25,166 nt of DNA from JAODBQ01 sp038213195 (lineage in GTDB: Bacteria > Actinomycetota > Acidimicrobiia > Acidimicrobiales > Ilumatobacteraceae), in the NCBI GenBank assembly GCA_038213195.1, contig JBBQTN010000059.1:1-25166 (forward strand), written 5' to 3'. A program made the position numbers and the translations under genes. Positions 7,789-14,434 of the stretch are shown here, one piece after another. Under the pieces are notes generated by a model. The model was not told the origin of the DNA, searched no databases, and was given only the letters and a program-made list of their open reading frames with translations. Numbering within the stretch: position 1 is the first letter of the stretch; each line of letters begins with the position of its first letter.

Positions 7789-8535
7789 TCACATTCGTCC
7801 GGCCTCGATGATCCGTTGCAGGAACACCTGGGTCAGCTCGCGCTGCGGCGCACCGAAGATCTCCTCGGGCGTGCCGGATTCGTAGACCAGGCCGTCATGC
7901 AGGAAGCAGACCTTGGAGGCGACCTCCTTCGCGAAGCCCATCTCGTGGGTCGCCATCATGATCGTCATCCCGTCTCGGGCCAGTTCGCGCACGATCGTCA
8001 GCACTTCGCCGACCAGCGCCGGGTCGAGTGCCGAGGTGATCTCGTCGAGCAGCATCAGCCGCGGGTCCATCGCCAGCGCGCGGATGATCGCGACGCGTTG
8101 CTGCTGACCGCCGGACAGCCGGTCCGGGTACTCCTTGGCCTTGGCGTCGAGCCCGATCCGGGCGAGGAGCATCATCGCTCGCGCCTCGGCTTCGCGCCGC
8201 CCGATCCCGAGCACCTTGCGCGGGGCCAGGGTGATGTTGTCGAGCACGGACATGTGCGGGAACAGGTTGAAGCTCTGGAACACGATGCCGACGTCGCAGC
8301 GCAGCGAATCGACGTCGATGCCTGCACCGCTGACCCGGTCGCCCTCGATCCTGATGACGCCGCCGTCGATCGTCTCCAGGGCGTTGATGCAGCGAAGCAA
8401 CGTGCTCTTGCCGCTCCCCGACGCACCGATCAGCGCGACGACCTGGTGGAGGTCGACGTCCAGCGTCACGCCGTTCAGCACGGGCGTGTGCCCATAGCTC
8501 TTGCGGACGTCCTCGATCTCCAGGAACGCTGCCAT
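7789..8535 (-). CDS. Polar amino-acid ABC transporter ATP-binding protein (GlnQ-like)
   Basis: A 248-residue ATPase of the glutamine/glutamate uptake type. Walker A GASGSGKS is at 38-45, the Q-loop is in VFQSFNLFPH, the signature LSGGQQQR is at 140-147, Walker B is LMLLDE at 160-165, the D-loop is SALDP, and the switch His197 is in ATHEMGF. The position after the Walker B Glu is Ile (EIT) where Pro is usual. The ATG at 8535 shares its A with the permease stop (TGATG), so the two are coupled. An open frame extends much further upstream, but that part is a shadow of the permease gene. It energises import by the adjacent permease and binding protein. Confidence 0.93.
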   Translation of the reverse strand: MAAFLEIEDVRKSYGHTPVLNGVTLDVDLHQVVALIGASGSGKSTLLRCINALETIDGGVIRIEGDRVSGAGIDVDSLRCDVGIVFQSFNLFPHMSVLDNITLAPRKVLGIGRREAEARAMMLLARIGLDAKAKEYPDRLSGGQQQRVAIIRALAMDPRLMLLDEITSALDPALVGEVLTIVRELARDGMTIMMATHEMGFAKEVASKVCFLHDGLVYESGTPEEIFGAPQRELTQVFLQRIIEAGRM

Positions 8536-9527
8536 CACTGCCCCGCCAACAGCCGCTTCTGGCGACGCAGGATGTAGTCGAGGTACCTGGTGAACGGGAT
8601 GGTCACGGCGAGGAACAACATCGCCGCCATGGAGTACGCCGTCAGCGAGCCAGCGGCGTTGTTGGCGAACCGTGCCCGGTTCAACACGTCGAGCACACCG
8701 ATGATGCTGATCAGCGCAGTGTCCTTCTGCAGGCCGATGAAGTCGTTCAACAGCGGCGGACCGATCCGCCGCAGCGCCTGTGGCACGACGACATGGCGCA
8801 GCGTCTGGAAGTAGGTCAACCCGAGCGACCGTGCCGCCGCCGCCTGGCTCCAGTGGACCGAGTCGATGCCCGCTCGGTAGACCTCGCTGACGTACGCGCC
8901 GTACGTGAGCGACAGGGCGAGGACGCACATCTGGATGTCGGAGAAGTCGCGGACGATCGGCACCTTCGCCTGCGGCAGGCCGAGGCCGATCAACAGGATC
9001 ACCAACAGGCTCGGCACGCCGCGGAACACGTCGACGTAGGCCGTGGCGAGCCACCGGACCGGGGTGCAGGCCCGCCCCGGCAGCAGGCGCACGACCGCGA
9101 CGATCAACGCCCACACGAGCACGATGATCTCCGCGTAGACGAAGACCTGGACGTTGATCCAGAAACCCTTGAGGAGGCTGTGCCATGTGTCGCCGCTCCA
9201 CAGCAGGCGGCCCGCGAAGAACGCCCTGCGCACGCCGCCCGAGTTGGTCTGCACGAGCCAGGCGAGGAAGCCAGCGACGTACACCGACAGCCCCACCCCC
9301 ACAGAGATCCAGGCCCAGTCGCGGGCCCGCTGCCCTGCGAGGCGGGCCTCCTCGAGCCGACGCTCGCGCGCCAGCGAGGAGGCCCGCAGGGAGTACACCA
9401 CGGCGGGGACGCCCGTCGGCGGGAACAGCAGGGACAGGACCGCCGCGGCCCGGTAGGTGAGCACCCGTCCCGCCCTCCGCCGGTTGCCGGATGGCGGGAC
9501 GACCAGCAGCTCGGCCCCGTCGCTCAC
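8535..9527 (-). CDS. Amino-acid ABC transporter permease with N-terminal CD225/dispanin-like domain
   Basis: A 330-residue membrane protein. Residues about 22-80 read like a CD225/dispanin unit: a hydrophobic helix, then PPTGVPAVVYSLRASSLAR, a charged stretch with LEEARLAGQRARDWA, and a second helix ISVGVGLSVYVAGFLAWLV. From about residue 115 it is a standard HisM/GlnP-type permease: FWINVQVFVYAEIIVLVWAL, FRGVPSLLVILLIGLG, and the EAA loop around AAAARSLGLTYFQTLRHVVV. The start is GTG at 9527, 7 bp after the binding-protein stop; an in-frame ATG further upstream would overlap that gene. Ordinary members of this family are about 220-300 residues, so the N-terminal module is an addition. Its role is not known. 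Confidence 0.85.
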   Translation of the reverse strand: MSDGAELLVVPPSGNRRRAGRVLTYRAAAVLSLLFPPTGVPAVVYSLRASSLARERRLEEARLAGQRARDWAWISVGVGLSVYVAGFLAWLVQTNSGGVRRAFFAGRLLWSGDTWHSLLKGFWINVQVFVYAEIIVLVWALIVAVVRLLPGRACTPVRWLATAYVDVFRGVPSLLVILLIGLGLPQAKVPIVRDFSDIQMCVLALSLTYGAYVSEVYRAGIDSVHWSQAAAARSLGLTYFQTLRHVVVPQALRRIGPPLLNDFIGLQKDTALISIIGVLDVLNRARFANNAAGSLTAYSMAAMLFLAVTIPFTRYLDYILRRQKRLLAGQ

Positions 9528-9534
9528 ACCGTGG

Positions 9535-10425
9535 TCACGTCGTCGCGGGTGACGAGCCAGTCGAGGCCGGCACCGGTACGTCGATGAACGGCACCGTCGT
9601 GGGATCACCGCCGAGGTACTTCTTGATCAGCGCAGTCACCGTGCCGTCGTCGAGCAGTCCCTGGATGATCGGGTCGAAGACGGCCTTCTTGCCGTTCCCC
9701 TTGCCGAAGATCGCGCCGTACTCCTCACCGGTCTTGAACTGCGCGACGACCTCGAGCGCACCACTGGACTGCGCCGCCTGCCCGAGGTTGATCGGTGTGT
9801 CGATGATGATCCCGTCGACGGTGCCGGCGTTCAACGCGGCGTATGCCGTGGACAGGTCGGGGAAGGACTTCACCCCGTCGATCGCCCAGCCCGGCTTCTT
9901 GCCGGAGATGAAGTAGTCCTCCGCCGTGGTCGAGGCCTGGACCCCGAGCTTGAGCTTCTTCACGTCGTCCCAGGTGGCCACCTTCGTGCCCTTCTTGACG
10001 AGCAGACCCTGATCGCTCTTGAAGTACCCGACGGAGAAGTCGACGACCTTCGCCCGCTCGTCGGTGATCGTCACCTGCGAGAGGGCGATGTCGTAGCTCG
10101 ACGGATCGACCTGTCCGGCGACGATCGTGTCGAAGTTCTCGTTGCGGAACTGCATCTTCAACCCGCACTTGGCGGCGATGTCGTTGGCGAGGTCGTACTC
10201 GATGCCGCTCTTGACCTTGTCGGGATCGGTCTCCTGGGCCGTGGTACCCCAGAAGTTCGGTCCTGGCAGGCTGGTGACGACGCTGAGGACGCCGGCCTTC
10301 ACCGGCTTGCAGTCGACGGTGCCCGCAGCGGGCGTGGTCGCCGACGACGCCTTCTTGCTACTGCCACACGCCGTGATCAGCAGGCCGATGGCCGCTAGGC
10401 CGACGATGAGTTGCTTCGATCTCAT
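9535..10425 (-). CDS. Amino-acid ABC transporter substrate-binding lipoprotein
   Basis: A 296-residue family-3 solute-binding protein. The signal peptide ends in LLITAC with lipidated Cys20, followed by a Ser/Lys/Ala-rich spacer. The bilobal domain shows GIEYDLANDIAAKCGL, YDIALSQVTITDERAKVVDFS and LKLGVQASTTAEDYF, typical for binders of polar amino acids. It should sit on the outer face of the membrane and feed the permease encoded just downstream. GGGGAGAA precedes the ATG, so this gene heads the three-gene transporter operon with a conventional ribosome site. The exact ligand cannot be read from the sequence. Confidence 0.92.
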   Translation of the reverse strand: MRSKQLIVGLAAIGLLITACGSSKKASSATTPAAGTVDCKPVKAGVLSVVTSLPGPNFWGTTAQETDPDKVKSGIEYDLANDIAAKCGLKMQFRNENFDTIVAGQVDPSSYDIALSQVTITDERAKVVDFSVGYFKSDQGLLVKKGTKVATWDDVKKLKLGVQASTTAEDYFISGKKPGWAIDGVKSFPDLSTAYAALNAGTVDGIIIDTPINLGQAAQSSGALEVVAQFKTGEEYGAIFGKGNGKKAVFDPIIQGLLDDGTVTALIKKYLGGDPTTVPFIDVPVPASTGSSPATT

Positions 10426-10427
10426 GG

Positions 10428-10475
10428 TTCTCCCCGTTGCCAGGCCGTGTCGGTTGCCCGGTCGCGAGGAAGCTA
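10428..10475 (-). promoter_or_regulatory. Leader of the amino-acid transporter operon (-10 box and ribosome site)
   Basis: TAGCTT (10475-10470) is a plausible -10 about 45 nt before the ATG. GGGGAGAA (10435-10428) is the ribosome binding site. No convincing -35 was found. Confidence 0.35.
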
Positions 10476-10580
10476 CCGCAGGTCAGGCTGGGTGACCGGG
10501 GCACCGCGAGAAGGCTGTGTGAACTTCGCCGCGCCTCCATCCGCGTCGTGCGGCGGTCGGGCGGCGCGCGCCGGCGCCGG

Positions 10581-10586
10581 TAGCGT
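10581..10586 (+). promoter_or_regulatory. Putative -10 box (leaderless) of the VTT membrane protein gene
   Basis: TAGCGT, then 7 nt, then the ATG at 10594. No Shine-Dalgarno sequence. It decides the start against an in-frame upstream extension that would run into the transporter leader. Confidence 0.45.
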
Positions 10587-10593
10587 TGCGCGG

Positions 10594-11409
10594 ATGAGCG
10601 CGCAGGGCGTCGTCGATCGGCCGTCCCTCGACCTGCCGTCACCGCGGTTGCGCCTGGCGATGCTCGTCGCGGCCGGCGTGCTCTACGCGACCGGCACGTT
10701 CGGCTCGAACATCGCGTTCGCGTGGATGAAGACCCGGCCGGAGGTGGTCCTCGCCCTCTCGTCGCGCAACCGCAACCTGCTCGGCTCCGTGCCGTTCGTC
10801 AACCCGCTCGCCTACGCGGTGATCGGCTTCGGACGCGTCGTGCTCGTCGCCGTCGTCCTGTACCTCGTCGGCAGGTGGTACGGCCCGAAGGCGCTCGGCT
10901 GGGTGGAGGACCAGCTCGGGGAGCTGCCCGCCGTCTACCGCTGGGCGCAGGCGGGCCTCGACCGTGCCGGCTGGCTGCTCGTGCTGCTGATGCCGGGCAG
11001 CAACCTGGTCTGCCTGCTCGCCGGTCACCGGCGGATGTCGTTGCGCCGGTTCGTGCCGATGCTCGTCGCCGGCACGGTCCTCAAGCTCGTCGCGCTGTGG
11101 ATCGGCGGGCAGATCTTCGACCACGAGATCCGGGCGTTCTTCAACTTCATCGACGGCTACCAGTGGTGGCTGGTCGGCGCAGCGTTCCTCGTCACGATCG
11201 TCCAGGGCGTGCGCAGGGCGAGCAAGTCGACGACCAACCTGGCCGGCGTGATCGCCGACGGTGCGTCCGACCCGTCGCAGCCGCTCGACGCCGGCTCTGC
11301 CACCCCGGCCGGAGCGGATCCCGTCGCCTCGGGTGACTCGACGGAGGTCGATCCGGCGATGGAGCCGCCCGCACGGCCCGAGGTGAGCCCCAGCCAGAGC
11401 GCGACGTAG
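10594..11409 (+). CDS. VTT-domain (DedA-like) membrane protein
   Basis: A 271-residue protein with about five hydrophobic segments (near residues 20-42, 70-93, 126-146, 153-174 and 190-207). The stretch GRWYGPKALGWVEDQLG, then LLVLLMPGSNLVCLLAGHRRMSL and RFVPMLVAGTVLKLVALW, has the P-G-N and R-x2-P spacing typical of VTT/DedA proteins, which include lipid scramblase or flippase candidates. The last 60 residues are Ala/Pro/Ser-rich, acidic and probably disordered in the cytoplasm. tpx begins 10 bp downstream. The transported lipid, if any, is unknown. Confidence 0.72.
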   Translation: MSAQGVVDRPSLDLPSPRLRLAMLVAAGVLYATGTFGSNIAFAWMKTRPEVVLALSSRNRNLLGSVPFVNPLAYAVIGFGRVVLVAVVLYLVGRWYGPKALGWVEDQLGELPAVYRWAQAGLDRAGWLLVLLMPGSNLVCLLAGHRRMSLRRFVPMLVAGTVLKLVALWIGGQIFDHEIRAFFNFIDGYQWWLVGAAFLVTIVQGVRRASKSTTNLAGVIADGASDPSQPLDAGSATPAGADPVASGDSTEVDPAMEPPARPEVSPSQSAT

Positions 11410-11418
11410 CCTGACCGC

Positions 11419-11916
11419 ATGGCCCAAACTGCACTCGGGGGCAACCCCGTCCACACCGTCGGCGAGCTCCCCACGGTCGGCGCGCCCTCGCCCACGTTCC
11501 AGCTCACCGCCGTCGACCTCAGCGATCTCGGGCTCCAGGACTTCGCCGGCAAGAACGTCGTGTTGAACATCTTCCCCAGCATCGACACGCCGACGTGCGC
11601 GACCAGCGTGCGCACCTTCAACAAGCGCGCCGCCGATCTCGACAACACCGTCGTGCTGTGCGTGTCGGCCGACCTGCCGTTCGCGCAGAAGCGCTTCTGC
11701 GGCGCGGAGGGCATCGACAACGTGCAGGTCGCGTCGTCGTTCCGCAGCGACTTCGGGACTGCCTACGGCGTGAAGATGGTCGATGGCCGCCTCGCCGGCC
11801 TGCTCGCCCGCGCCGTCGTCGTGCTCGATCCGCAGGGCAAGGTCACCTACACCGAACTCGTGCCGGAGATCGCCAAGGAGCCGGACTACGACGCCGCGAT
11901 CGGCGCGATCGCCTGA
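11419..11916 (+). CDS. tpx: Thiol peroxidase (atypical 2-Cys peroxiredoxin)
   Basis: A 165-residue peroxiredoxin that reduces peroxides in the cytoplasm using thioredoxin. The peroxidatic Cys60 is in PSIDTPTCATSVRTF and the resolving Cys94 in FAQKRFCGAEG; both match the Tpx subfamily, as do the length and the N-terminal GNPVHTVGELP. A TAGCCT box that overlaps the TAG stop of the preceding gene lies 6 nt before the ATG, so tpx may have its own leaderless promoter as well as read-through. It converges on dapB. Confidence 0.95.
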   Translation: MAQTALGGNPVHTVGELPTVGAPSPTFQLTAVDLSDLGLQDFAGKNVVLNIFPSIDTPTCATSVRTFNKRAADLDNTVVLCVSADLPFAQKRFCGAEGIDNVQVASSFRSDFGTAYGVKMVDGRLAGLLARAVVVLDPQGKVTYTELVPEIAKEPDYDAAIGAIA

Positions 11917-11930
11917 CACCGCGCCGCCGG

Positions 11931-11985
11931 AGGCGAGCAGCCAAAGCGAGCGCCAGCGAGCGGAGGCCAGTCGCCGACCATCAGA
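11931..11985. repeat. Dispersed intergenic GC-rich repeat, copy C
   Basis: AGGCGAGCAGCCAAAGCGAG and AGCGAGCGGAGG lead into CCAGTCGCCGACCATCAGAG, a diverged match to copies A and B. It fills the gap between convergent tpx and dapB and covers the dapB stop codon. Confidence 0.5.
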
Positions 11986-12757
11986 GAAGGTAGCCGTCGA
12001 GGCCCTCGGTGACGCCCGGGTGGTCGGCGATGCGCTTGCACGCGAGGACGACGCCGGGCACGTAGCTGGAGCGGTCGTAGCTGTCCTGGCGAATCGTCAA
12101 GGTCTGCCCTGCGGCGCCGAGGATCACCTCCTGGTGCGCCACCATCCCGCGCATCCGCACCGAATGGATGCGGATCCCTGCCGGGCCGGCCCCGCCCCGC
12201 GCGCCGGCGAAGACCTCGTGCTCCGTCGGGTCGGGGGCCCACTCCCCCGACGCTGCGGCCATCCGCGCTGCGGTTGTCAGCGCCGTACCGGAGGGCGCGT
12301 CGACCTTCTGGTCGTGATGCAGCTCGATGATCTCTGCTGTGTCGAAGTACGCAGCGGCCTGCTCGGCGAAGCGCATCATCAGCACGGCGCTGATCGCGAA
12401 GTTGCTGGCGACGAGGCAGTTGCTCGTACCGAACGCAGCGCGCAGCGCGGCGATGTCGTCGGCGCCGAGCCCGGTCGTGCCGACCACAGCGTGCATCGCG
12501 TGCGCCGCCAGCCACGGCAGGGTGATCCGCGCTGCGGCCGCCACCGTGAAGTCGACGACCACTGCGCAGCCGGCGTCAGCGAGCACCGCCAGCTCCGGGC
12601 TGACCGTGACCCCGCTGCGGTCTTCGCCACCGTGCTGAGGATCGACGGCAGCCACGAGGGCCAGCGCCGGATCGGCGGCGACTGCCGCGCACACGGTGCT
12701 GCCCATCCGCCCGCCGGCACCGACGACGCCGACCCGGATCGCCGCTGCGCTGTTCAT
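11981..12757 (-). CDS. dapB: 4-hydroxy-tetrahydrodipicolinate reductase
   Basis: A 258-residue NAD(P)H-dependent reductase, the second step of diaminopimelate/lysine synthesis, acting on the product of DapA. The nucleotide-binding loop VGAGGRMG is at 12-19, VVGTTG at 91-96, and the catalytic segment ELHHDQKVDAPSGTA has His147/His148 and Lys151. The C-terminal GVVLACKRIADHPGVTEGLDGYLL is typical. The ATG at 12757 sits 7 nt behind TACGTT; an in-frame extension upstream would overlap the divergent gene and adds nothing family-like. Placement downstream of pnp and the M16 protease is the common actinobacterial order, here with a small plus-strand gene in between. Confidence 0.95.
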   Translation of the reverse strand: MNSAAAIRVGVVGAGGRMGSTVCAAVAADPALALVAAVDPQHGGEDRSGVTVSPELAVLADAGCAVVVDFTVAAAARITLPWLAAHAMHAVVGTTGLGADDIAALRAAFGTSNCLVASNFAISAVLMMRFAEQAAAYFDTAEIIELHHDQKVDAPSGTALTTAARMAAASGEWAPDPTEHEVFAGARGGAGPAGIRIHSVRMRGMVAHQEVILGAAGQTLTIRQDSYDRSSYVPGVVLACKRIADHPGVTEGLDGYLL

Positions 12758-12764
12758 GCCGCGA

Positions 12765-12770
12765 AACGTA
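12765..12770 (-). promoter_or_regulatory. Putative -10 box (leaderless) of dapB
   Basis: TACGTT followed by 7 nt and the ATG at 12757, inside the 42-bp divergent interval with the gene at 12800. Confidence 0.45.
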
Positions 12771-12799
12771 GCCCGCGGGCGATCGGCTAGAACAGGTCG

Positions 12800-13147
12800 A
12801 TGAGCTTCCTCGACAAGGCCAAGGCAAAGGCGGCAGTACTCGCAGGGACGGTGAAGGACAAGGTCGACGACTTCAAGGACGGGCGCAAGGTCGAGGACCT
12901 CCTCGCCGACCTCGGGCGGATCACCTACCGCGAGCACACGGGCGAGAGCGACCCGGGTGATGCTGCCGCGATCGATCAGCTCGTCGGCGACCTGAAGAAG
13001 CTCGAGGCCGAAGGCGCGGTGATCGTCAAGGCGCCGGAGCCGGAAGCCGACGCGCAGACCGACCCGGACGCCCAGGCGAAGCCGTCGATGATGGCGCCGC
13101 CGGCCGGCGACGGTACGCCGATGCCGCCCCCACCGCCTGCGCCCTGA
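12800..13147 (+). CDS. Small conserved actinobacterial-type hypothetical protein
   Basis: 115 residues. The N-terminal 30 residues are Lys/Ala/Asp-rich and amphipathic (MSFLDKAKAKAAVLAGTVKD), followed by a helical acidic region with VEDLLADLGRITYREHTG and IDQLVGDLKKLEAEG. The last 40 residues are Pro/Ala/Met-rich and end in PPPPPAP, probably disordered. There is no signal peptide or catalytic motif. The layout (FLDK start, a short helical unit around LLxDLG, Pro-rich tail) resembles small uncharacterised actinobacterial proteins I have seen, but I cannot name a family. It is divergent from dapB, with TAGAAC 6 nt before the ATG. Confidence 0.72.
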   Translation: MSFLDKAKAKAAVLAGTVKDKVDDFKDGRKVEDLLADLGRITYREHTGESDPGDAAAIDQLVGDLKKLEAEGAVIVKAPEPEADAQTDPDAQAKPSMMAPPAGDGTPMPPPPPAP

Positions 13148-13174
13148 GGCCGCGTCGCGTCGGAGGCGTTCGGT

Positions 13175-14416
13175 TCAGCGCGGGCCGACGGTGACGACGA
13201 TCGGGTCGGGCGCGTACACGGCGTCGATCACGTCGCGGACGGAGTCCTGGTCGACGGCGTCCCACCGCCGGGCCTGGTCGTCGATCGGGCGCACTGCGCC
13301 GGTGGTGATCAGCATCCCGCCGCTGCGCGCCATCCGCGCGCCGGTGTCCTCGAGCCCCAGCTCGAACGAGCCGACGAGGTAGCCCTTGGCGATGTCGAGC
13401 TCGTCGTCGGTGACGCCCTCGGCGATCAGCCGCTTCAGCTCGGCGTGCATCAACCCGATCACCTCGCCGGCGTGGTCCGGCTGGGTTCCGGCGTACAGCT
13501 GGTAGGCGCCTGCGTCGGCGTAGCCGGACACGCCCGAGTAGACCGAGTAGGCAAGGCCACGCCGTTCGCGGATCTCCTCGAAGAGCCGGCTCGAAAGACC
13601 CCCGCCGAGGACGTGGTTGACGACGTCGAGCGCCTCGCGTCGCGGGTCGGGGCGCGCCAGCGCCCTGCCGCCGATGACGATGTGCACCTGCTCCGTGTCG
13701 TCGTCGATCTCCGTCTCGGTGGGGACCTCGCTCGCGCTGCGCAACGCCACGGGGGCGTGGCGCGGCGGACGGTTGACGGCGGTGCGCACATCGGCGAACG
13801 CCGTCTCGACCATCGCCAGGACCTGTTCGTGATCGAGCGGCCCTGCGATCGAGACGACCATCGAACCGGCCCCGTACTGGTCGTCGAAGAACCGGCGCAC
13901 GTCGGCGGTGGTGATCGCAGTGACCGTCTGGCGATCACCGGCGGGATCACGGCCGAGCGGGTGCCCGCTGAACAGCTGCTCGGCGAAGACGCGGCTGACG
14001 ACGTCCTCCGGCGAGTCGTCGTCCATCGCCAGCTCCTCGAGGATCACCAGCCGCTCGCTGTCGACGTCCTCGTCGCGCAGCGCCGGCCGGATCAGCACGT
14101 CGCCGAGCAGGTCGACGGCGAACGCCGCGTGGCGCGCCGGGAGGCGGCAGTAGTAGGCGGTGTACTCCTTCGCGGTGAACGCGTTGAAGTCGCCGCCGAT
14201 GCGGTCGACGCCGCGGGAGATGTCCTGCGCCGAGCGCGCTGCCGTGCCCTTGAACAGCAGGTGCTCGAGGAAGTGGCTGACGCCGCTCAGCTCGGGTGCC
14301 TCGTCGCGCGAGCCGACGCCGACCCAGACGCCGGCGGCCACCGACAGCGCGCCGGGCACGCGTTCGGTGGCCACCGTCAGGCCCGAGTCCAGCTCGGTGA
14401 TGCGCAGATCAGTCAT
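13175..14416 (-). CDS. M16-family zinc metalloprotease (processing-peptidase-like)
   Basis: A 413-residue inverzincin. The inverted zinc motif HFLEH is at 48-52 within SHFLEHLLFKGT, with the downstream glutamate ligand in the ERLVILEELAMDDDSPED segment (Glu127/128). Conserved FNAFTAKEYTAYYCRLP and, in the second domain, GGGLSSRLFEEIRERRGLAYSVYS are also present. This is the typical actinobacterial protein encoded after pnp, related to mitochondrial processing peptidase beta and B. subtilis YmxG-type proteases. It is cytoplasmic by sequence (no signal peptide), and its substrate is unknown. It starts 18 bp after pnp with no obvious ribosome site, so coupling to pnp translation is likely. Confidence 0.92.
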   Translation of the reverse strand: MTDLRITELDSGLTVATERVPGALSVAAGVWVGVGSRDEAPELSGVSHFLEHLLFKGTAARSAQDISRGVDRIGGDFNAFTAKEYTAYYCRLPARHAAFAVDLLGDVLIRPALRDEDVDSERLVILEELAMDDDSPEDVVSRVFAEQLFSGHPLGRDPAGDRQTVTAITTADVRRFFDDQYGAGSMVVSIAGPLDHEQVLAMVETAFADVRTAVNRPPRHAPVALRSASEVPTETEIDDDTEQVHIVIGGRALARPDPRREALDVVNHVLGGGLSSRLFEEIRERRGLAYSVYSGVSGYADAGAYQLYAGTQPDHAGEVIGLMHAELKRLIAEGVTDDELDIAKGYLVGSFELGLEDTGARMARSGGMLITTGAVRPIDDQARRWDAVDQDSVRDVIDAVYAPDPIVVTVGPR

Positions 14417-14434
14417 CGCGCGGGGCGATGATCG

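Noticed and set aside
7789..9201. A longer version of the GlnQ-like ATPase starting at 9201
   Set aside because: The added 220 residues are an out-of-frame reading of the permease gene. The ATG at 8535, overlapping the permease stop, begins the family-like sequence.
11981..12937. A DapB start upstream of 12757
   Set aside because: The extra 60 residues would overlap the divergent gene at 12800 and lack family similarity; a -10 box lies 7 nt before the chosen ATG.
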